14,502 nucleotides of DNA from G020350405 sp964513655. GTDB taxonomy: Bacteria; Planctomycetota; Phycisphaerae; Sedimentisphaerales; Anaerobacaceae. Below the pieces are notes generated by a model. It was not told where the DNA came from, did not search any database, and saw only the letters and a program-made list of their open reading frames with translations. Made by a program: the position numbers and the translations under genes. The number at the start of each line of letters is the position of its first letter. The stretch's first letter is position 1. The stretch covers positions 1 to 14,502 of the forward strand of contig CAZENQ010000081.1 of assembly GCA_964513655.1 (NCBI GenBank), in the 5' to 3' direction. Of this stretch, positions 6,307 to 11,435 are shown piece by piece.

Positions 6307-7803
6307 ATGAATCGACGGGATTTTTTGAAAACTATCGGTCTAAGTGGTGCAGGCCTGGTTCTGCCGGGATGCGCCCTCGAGCAGTCTGCACATAAGTCAT
6401 CTGCCAAAAAACCCAATTTGCTCTTTGTCTTCGCGGACCAGTATCGCAAACAGGCTATGGGCTTTATGAACGAAGACCCTGTTATTACACCTAACTTCGA
6501 CAAATTCGCCCGGCAGGGACTAGTCTTTACCAACGCCGTCAGTTCCCGCCCCGTCTGCTCGCCATACAGGGCAATGCTCATGACCGGACGCTTCCCACTT
6601 ACAACCGGCGTAGCCAGCAACTGCATGCCGGGCACAGACCTTCAAATGCGCGCCGATGAAATCTGCATCGGAGATGTCTTAAAGGCCAACGGCTATCAAA
6701 CAGGCTACATCGGCAAATGGCACCTGGAAATCCCGTCACTAAACAAATCAAAAGACCCCATTGACGGCGCAACTGTCAGTTGGGACGGCTGGACGCCGCC
6801 GGGACCCCGCCGTCACGGCTTCGACTTCTGGTATGCCTACAACTGCAACGGCAGTCACTTCGATCCTAACTACTGGAAGCTCAATCCAAAGAGAATCGAT
6901 ATCAAACAATGGTCCGTAGAGCACGAGACCGACATAGCCATAGACTTCATCCGCAACCGTCAAATGGATAAACCCTTTGTCTTATTCATCTCGTGGAACC
7001 CACCCCATCCACCCTTTATCGCACCGGAAAGATACAAAGCCCTATATAAAGACAAGCAGCTTCCGCCGCGCCCAAACGTGCAACTGAGCGATAAGTACAA
7101 AAGGGTTCATATGCCGTATTATGCGGCCGTTTCGTCCTGCGATGACAACTTCGGCCGGCTGCTAAGGACACTCGACGAGCTTGGCATTGCAAATGACACA
7201 ATTGTCGTCTTTACCTCCGACCACGGTGAAATGCTCGGCTCGCACGGCAGGTTCTCGAAAACCGTTTGGTACGAGGAGTCAATAGGCATACCCTTTATGA
7301 TTCGATGGCCCGGTCGCATCAAACCGCACCGTGACGATATGCCCTTCGCTGTCTATAACTTTATGCCGACCTTGTTGGGACTGATGGGCCTGCCAATCCC
7401 CAAGACGGTGGAAGGTACCGACTATTCCCCCCTGATGCTGGGCAAAAAAATGCAAAGACCCTCTTCGGCCTTTATAGCCAACTACGGCAACCCCGGCAGG
7501 CTCCTCGCCGTCGGCCAGGAGCCTTCGGAATGGGCACTTCAGGCAGAAGAGCTTCGCAAAAAAGGCATCGACTGGCGCACCGTAGGGTATCGAGGTCTTC
7601 GTACGAAGCGATACACATATGTAGTCAACCGCGGCCCCGAAGGCAAAAACTTAGAGCGCCTCCTCTACGACAACGCCAAAGACCCTTATCAGTTAAATCC
7701 GGTCGAAGCAACTTACGCGAACGAAAATCCGATAATGGCCAAGTTCGACAGCCAGTTGCAGCAGTGGCTCGACAAAATGAACGACCCCTTCCCTTTGAAA
7801 TAA
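6307..7803 (+). CDS. Cys-type sulfatase with Tat/lipoprotein signal
   Basis: Family S1 sulfatase (alkaline-phosphatase fold) that hydrolyses sulfate esters, here probably on a polysaccharide; the substrate is not predictable. Its 498 residues begin with a twin-arginine signal (NRRDFLKTIG, 2-11), a short hydrophobic stretch and a lipobox-like LPGC (19-22), so it may be a Tat-exported lipoprotein anchored at Cys22. The active-site signature CSPYRAMLMTG (84-94) fits C-x-P-x-R-x4-T-G; Cys84 would be converted to formylglycine. Other expected ligands are Asp44 and Gln45 (FADQYR), Lys137 and His139 (GYIGKWHL), His234 (PPHPPF) and Asp305-His306 (TSDHGEMLGSHG). The C-terminal subdomain ends with the usual GYRGLRTKRYTYV and LLYDNAKDPYQLNP. 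The start follows the CCA-type gene by 12 bases with a poor Shine-Dalgarno. The maturase gene lies 1.6 kb downstream. Confidence 0.93.
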   Translation: MNRRDFLKTIGLSGAGLVLPGCALEQSAHKSSAKKPNLLFVFADQYRKQAMGFMNEDPVITPNFDKFARQGLVFTNAVSSRPVCSPYRAMLMTGRFPLTTGVASNCMPGTDLQMRADEICIGDVLKANGYQTGYIGKWHLEIPSLNKSKDPIDGATVSWDGWTPPGPRRHGFDFWYAYNCNGSHFDPNYWKLNPKRIDIKQWSVEHETDIAIDFIRNRQMDKPFVLFISWNPPHPPFIAPERYKALYKDKQLPPRPNVQLSDKYKRVHMPYYAAVSSCDDNFGRLLRTLDELGIANDTIVVFTSDHGEMLGSHGRFSKTVWYEESIGIPFMIRWPGRIKPHRDDMPFAVYNFMPTLLGLMGLPIPKTVEGTDYSPLMLGKKMQRPSSAFIANYGNPGRLLAVGQEPSEWALQAEELRKKGIDWRTVGYRGLRTKRYTYVVNRGPEGKNLERLLYDNAKDPYQLNPVEATYANENPIMAKFDSQLQQWLDKMNDPFPLK

Positions 7804-7818
7804 TAAGAAAGGAAAATT

Positions 7819-9342
7819 ATGTTATCAAGAACTGTTTCACTTGCACTGTGTGCCTCGATTATATGTGTGCTTACCACATCCGCCTCCGGGAAAGACTACT
7901 ATGTCAGTCCCGCCGGGGACGATGCGAATCCCGGGAGCCAGTCTAAGCCATGGCAGACAATCGCCAAGGTAAATGACGCCGATTTTGCGCCCGGCGACCG
8001 TATCTTGTTCGAAGCCGGCAAGACCTTTACCGGCACAATCAAACTCGACGAAAACGACAGCGGCACAAGCGACAAGAAAGTCATCCTCACTTCATATGGC
8101 AGCGGCCGAGCTGTCATTAACGGAGAAAACGACAGCGGCCTGGCCACAAATGCCTGTGACCATCTCGTAGTCAAAAACATCAATTTCGTGGGCGCCGGAC
8201 GAAAAACCGGAAATACAAAAACCGGCGTTCACATATCTGACGGCAACGCGATTGTAATTGACAGCCTCGACGTAACCGGTTTTCAAAAAAGCGGCCTGAG
8301 CTTAAGCGGCGTCCACAATGGACGAGTCACCAACGTATACGCCCACGAAAACGGCGCCGCCGGTATCGGCGCAGGCGCCTCACAAAAACGATGGTCCGAC
8401 AATATCTACATCGCCAACTGCCTCGCCGAAAACAACCCCGGCGACCCCACGAACCTCACCAACCACAGCGGCAACGGCATCGTCGTCGGCCAGCTCACCA
8501 ACGCCGTAATCGAATACTGCGAGGCATTTAACAATGGCTGGGATATGCCAAGAAGAGGCAACGGACCGGTCGGAATCTGGGCATGGAGCGGTGATAAAGT
8601 CACCATCCAGTTCTGCGTCGCACACGACAACAAAAGCCCCGGCCACGATGGTGGCGGCTTCGACCTCGACGGCGGCCTGACAAATTCTATCCTCCAGTAC
8701 AACCTCTCATACAACAACGAAGGCCCCGGCTATTTTCTCTGCCAGTATCCAACGGCGCCGGTTTTTAAAAACAACATCGTTCGATACAATATCAGCCAGA
8801 ATGACGGGACCAGAAACAACCGCATGAGCAGCATCGACATCTACGGTGGCGACGTGGGAATGTCCGACTGCGAAATCTACAACAACACAATATATAATAA
8901 AACAGGCGCTGCCATCGCCTTCGGTGGCCTCGACATACCGGGTATCGTTATTCGCAACAATATCTTTATCTTCGCGGGAGAGCTGATTGCAGGCGGCTCT
9001 AAAAGAGGGCGGTTCGAAAACAACGTCTACTGGCCTGTTGATGACCGCGACCTTATCTTTGACGGCCACAGAACTATCGAGGAATGGGCAAATGCTACCG
9101 GCCAGGAAAAGATCGGCGCCCAGGTTGTTGGCAAGTCTATTGACCCAAGGGTCACAAAGCCGGGTCTGGCCAAACTCACCGACCCAACAAAGCTTGCCAC
9201 GTTGCGCCCGTACAAGCTGCAGGCCGGCTCACCCTGCATCGGTGCTGGTATCCCCATAGAAAATAGCGGCGGCCGAGACTTCTGGGGCAATAAACTCCCC
9301 GAAACTCAAAAACCATCCATCGGAGCCTGCGAAAGGCCATAA
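7819..9342 (+). CDS. Secreted right-handed parallel beta-helix protein
   Basis: A 507-residue exported protein. It has a Sec signal peptide (hydrophobic residues about 5-20, probable cleavage near ASG at 22-24). Next comes the cap motif KDYYVSPAGDDANPGSQSKP (25-44), typical of pectate-lyase-like and DUF1565-like beta-helix proteins, then repeated coils rich in Asn, Gly and hydrophobics between about 90 and 400 (for example NNIVRYNISQNDG and NNTIYNKTGAAI). It ends with AGSPCIGAGIP and PSIGACE, the common C-terminal cap of such helices. Many relatives are polysaccharide lyases, epimerases or hydrolases, but catalytic residues cannot be assigned here; a binding role is possible. It starts 15 bases after the sulfatase with the site AAAGGA before the ATG, so it is almost surely cotranscribed with it. 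No dockerin, PEP-CTERM or other anchor is seen. Confidence 0.85.
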   Translation: MLSRTVSLALCASIICVLTTSASGKDYYVSPAGDDANPGSQSKPWQTIAKVNDADFAPGDRILFEAGKTFTGTIKLDENDSGTSDKKVILTSYGSGRAVINGENDSGLATNACDHLVVKNINFVGAGRKTGNTKTGVHISDGNAIVIDSLDVTGFQKSGLSLSGVHNGRVTNVYAHENGAAGIGAGASQKRWSDNIYIANCLAENNPGDPTNLTNHSGNGIVVGQLTNAVIEYCEAFNNGWDMPRRGNGPVGIWAWSGDKVTIQFCVAHDNKSPGHDGGGFDLDGGLTNSILQYNLSYNNEGPGYFLCQYPTAPVFKNNIVRYNISQNDGTRNNRMSSIDIYGGDVGMSDCEIYNNTIYNKTGAAIAFGGLDIPGIVIRNNIFIFAGELIAGGSKRGRFENNVYWPVDDRDLIFDGHRTIEEWANATGQEKIGAQVVGKSIDPRVTKPGLAKLTDPTKLATLRPYKLQAGSPCIGAGIPIENSGGRDFWGNKLPETQKPSIGACERP

Positions 9343-9380
9343 AAAAATATCGATACCAAACAACGTAACTGTTCACGAGG

Positions 9381-9422
9381 GCATGGAATAGTGGCAGAAT
9401 AACTGCTATAATTATTCCATGC
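9381..9422. repeat. Perfect 10-base inverted repeat around the anSME core promoter and start codon
   Basis: GCATGGAATA (9381-9390) and its exact complement TATTCCATGC (9413-9422) enclose 22 bases. The left arm overlaps the expected -35 position; the right arm covers the ATG at 9419-9421. A smaller nested repeat, GCAG-N5-CTGC (9394-9406), lies between the arms. It may be an operator or, in read-through mRNA, a hairpin covering the start codon. Confidence 0.6.
9384..9412 (+). promoter_or_regulatory. Extended -10 promoter of the anSME gene, probably leaderless
   Basis: TGCTATAAT (9404-9412) is a perfect extended -10 element. The hexamer 17 bases upstream is a weak TGGAAT (9384-9389). A start site about seven bases after the -10 would fall at or next to the ATG at 9419, and no Shine-Dalgarno is present, so the mRNA is likely leaderless. 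A GG-N10-GC match to sigma54 promoters overlaps it (9393-9406) but is less complete. Confidence 0.5.
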
Positions 9423-10561
9423 AGCCGTTTACGCTTCTTATAAAACCCTCCGGCTCCGACTGCAATCTCGATTGCAAATACTGCTTCTACAAACACCGCT
9501 CTCCCGAAATCGGCACCGGCACTCAAAGAATGACCGACCGCGTCCTCGAAAAGCTCATCAAAGACTATATGAAATTAGCATTTCCCGTCTCCGGCTTTTC
9601 CTGGCAGGGGGGTGAGCCTACATTGATGGGCCTCGATTTTTATAAAAGGGCGGTCGAACTGCAGAAAAAATACGGCCAATCCGGCCGACAGGTATCCAAC
9701 GCCCTCCAGACCAACGCCGTCCTGCTCGACGACAAATGGTGCACTTTTCTCCACGAAAACAAGTTCCTTGTCGGTATTAGCATCGACGGCCCTAAGAAAT
9801 TCCACGATTACTACCGAAAAGACCACTCCGGCCGCAGCACCTTCGACAAAGTAATCACAGCCATCGAAAACTGCAAAAAACACAACGTCGAATTCAACAT
9901 ACTCACCCTGCTAAACAATAAAAATATCGACCACCCCGACGAGCTTTTCGATTTCTTTATCGAAAACGACATAAGGTACCTGCAGTTCATCACCTGTGTC
10001 GAGCGCGACCCCGAAACGGGCGAGATTGCCGATTTCTCCATCACGCCGGCCCAATACGGCCAATTCCTCTGCCGGATTTTCGACCGCTGGCACGACCACG
10101 GCCCCGACAAACTAAGCATCCGCACCTTCGACTCAATCCTCGCCTACTGCGTCGCCGGCAAACACTCAATCTGCACCTTCGACAAGCAGTGCAGCGCCTA
10201 CATCGTCATCGAGCACACCGGCGATGCCTTCTGCTGCGATTTTTTCGTCGAGCCAAAATGGAAGTTGGGCAGCATCTTCGAAACTCCCATAGAAAAACTC
10301 GCCACCTCCACCAAAAAACGTCAATTCGCCCGTGCCAAGCAGCAGCTCTGCGACAAGTGCCTCGTCTGCAGCTGCCTCGCCGTCTGTCGGGGCGGCTGTA
10401 TGAAAGACCGGGCCGCGGCAACTGACAATGGTGATTGGAACCGCCAAAGTTATCTCTGCGAAGGCTACAAGCGCTTCTTTGACCACGCAATGCCCAGATT
10501 TATGCAACTCGCCGCTAAGATAAATGCCGGCACACCCGTCCAGACCCACCCCTTCTTATAA
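9419..10561 (+). CDS. Anaerobic sulfatase-maturating enzyme (radical SAM, SPASM)
   Basis: Radical SAM enzyme that oxidises the active-site Cys (or Ser) of sulfatases to formylglycine in the cytoplasm, without oxygen. The 380-residue length is typical. It starts MQPFTLLIKPSGSDC, as anSMEs do, with the 4Fe-4S motif C-x3-C-x2-C at Cys15, 19 and 22 (CNLDCKYCFY). FSWQGGEPTLMG (60-71) is the SAM-contact GGEP region. The SPASM pattern is complete: Cys258-x9-Gly268-x4-Cys273, then Cys314-x2-Cys317-x5-Cys323-x3-Cys327, then Cys347, giving two auxiliary clusters. Asp274 next to Cys273 matches the place of the proposed catalytic Asp277 of the Clostridium perfringens enzyme. The likely client is the Cys84 sulfatase two genes upstream. 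It seems to have its own promoter, is convergent with the minus-strand unit, and lacks a Shine-Dalgarno. Confidence 0.94.
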   Translation: MQPFTLLIKPSGSDCNLDCKYCFYKHRSPEIGTGTQRMTDRVLEKLIKDYMKLAFPVSGFSWQGGEPTLMGLDFYKRAVELQKKYGQSGRQVSNALQTNAVLLDDKWCTFLHENKFLVGISIDGPKKFHDYYRKDHSGRSTFDKVITAIENCKKHNVEFNILTLLNNKNIDHPDELFDFFIENDIRYLQFITCVERDPETGEIADFSITPAQYGQFLCRIFDRWHDHGPDKLSIRTFDSILAYCVAGKHSICTFDKQCSAYIVIEHTGDAFCCDFFVEPKWKLGSIFETPIEKLATSTKKRQFARAKQQLCDKCLVCSCLAVCRGGCMKDRAAATDNGDWNRQSYLCEGYKRFFDHAMPRFMQLAAKINAGTPVQTHPFL

Positions 10562-10568
10562 GTAGCGC

Positions 10569-10591
10569 GAAAACTCCACCGCTGGATTTTC
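10569..10591. terminator. Hairpin between convergent genes, possible bidirectional terminator
   Basis: GAAAACTCCA, a CCGC loop and TGGATTTTC form a nine-pair stem with one bulged C. The T-rich arm gives UUUU on the plus strand and a similar GUUUUC on the minus strand. It fills the 28-base gap between the ends of the anSME gene and the H-x9-DG gene and touches the latter's TGA at 10590-10592. There is no long U tract, so termination strength is uncertain. Confidence 0.4.
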
Positions 10592-11435
10592 AGTAGTCTT
10601 CAAAATCCTGCATCCACTCCGGCCAATCCTCCGCCTCAACACCTCCGCATTGAGTCCAGGGGCCGCATGTGTCGTATTCCCGATGCCACTTCAGGCGCCA
10701 GAGCTGCTTTAGGCCAACCTTTCTTGCGGAGCCATCGAGAAAGACCCAGTTTACAAAACCGCTGTGCCGGTTCATACAAATACGACCCATCTGACTGCAA
10801 TGGTTCCAATCCTGCCCGTCCCACGCCGGGGGGTTGTCAGTGTTGTCCGGCCAGCAATCAATAAAATGATGGTCACCAAACAATGGTACATCTTCAGCAC
10901 CCTCGTTGTTAGGGGTTCGCCAATGAATATCCTTGTTTGAAATGCCCCACGTTTGGTGCACATCTATATTATGCACCCACGCATTTATACCGTAACTGCC
11001 GTAATCGCATCCCACAACCCATGGCCACAAAGGAGAGGGCTCACCGCACTCACCGCTAAAGACGCCCCATGCCGAAAACGAACCCCCGCCTACACCAAAC
11101 TGCCCAAGGCCTATCTCTGTCCCCGGTATCACCGCCTCCGGACAACATCGCAGGTCCGGATTATCATAGTACGTCCGCAACGCCTCCATCCAGTAACGCT
11201 TATGTGGCGGACCAACAACCTGTTGGTTTGTCCAGCCTTCCATAAAATAGCCCTCGTTGTCCTCTGTGAAAGCAAGAAATGCGGAGCCCCACTGCCGAAG
11301 GTTCGAAAGACATACCGCCTCCTTCGCCCGCCTTCTACCGCTGCTGCCAATAGCCCCAAGCGTAGCCAATAGAAAAACAACACAGCCTGATACCACAACA
11401 ACGTCTTTTTTGCTAAGAATTTTCCTTGATTTCAT
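10590..11435 (-). CDS. H-x9-DG pseudopilin-like protein lacking a prepilin peptidase site
   Basis: A 281-residue protein related to the planctomycete H-x9-DG (type II secretion pseudopilin-like) group, whose function is unknown. The N-terminus is basic (MKSRKILSKK), followed by one membrane helix at about 12-31 (VVVVSGCVVFLLATLGAIG). The GFTLIE-type cleavage/methylation site of true pseudopilins is absent. The linker SSGRRRAKEAVCLSNLRQWG (31-50) is the usual sequence after the helix. The signature H-x9-DG is His224 to Asp234-Gly235 (HSGFVNWVFLDG), followed by LKQLWRLKWHREYDTCGPWT. The C-terminus is Trp- and acid-rich (EDWPEWMQDFEDY). Nine cysteines lie after the membrane helix, suggesting disulfides outside the cytoplasm. 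Its ATG overlaps the stop of the 900-residue gene (11432-11435), so the two are translationally coupled and may act together. Confidence 0.8.
   Translation of the reverse strand: MKSRKILSKKDVVVVSGCVVFLLATLGAIGSSGRRRAKEAVCLSNLRQWGSAFLAFTEDNEGYFMEGWTNQQVVGPPHKRYWMEALRTYYDNPDLRCCPEAVIPGTEIGLGQFGVGGGSFSAWGVFSGECGEPSPLWPWVVGCDYGSYGINAWVHNIDVHQTWGISNKDIHWRTPNNEGAEDVPLFGDHHFIDCWPDNTDNPPAWDGQDWNHCSQMGRICMNRHSGFVNWVFLDGSARKVGLKQLWRLKWHREYDTCGPWTQCGGVEAEDWPEWMQDFEDY

Noticed and set aside
9392..9407. Sigma54-type promoter (TGGCA...TGCT, GG-N10-GC)
   Set aside because: The spacing is right, but the overlapping extended -10 TGCTATAAT is a more complete match, and no activator site or regulator gene is visible. 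Kept only as an alternative.
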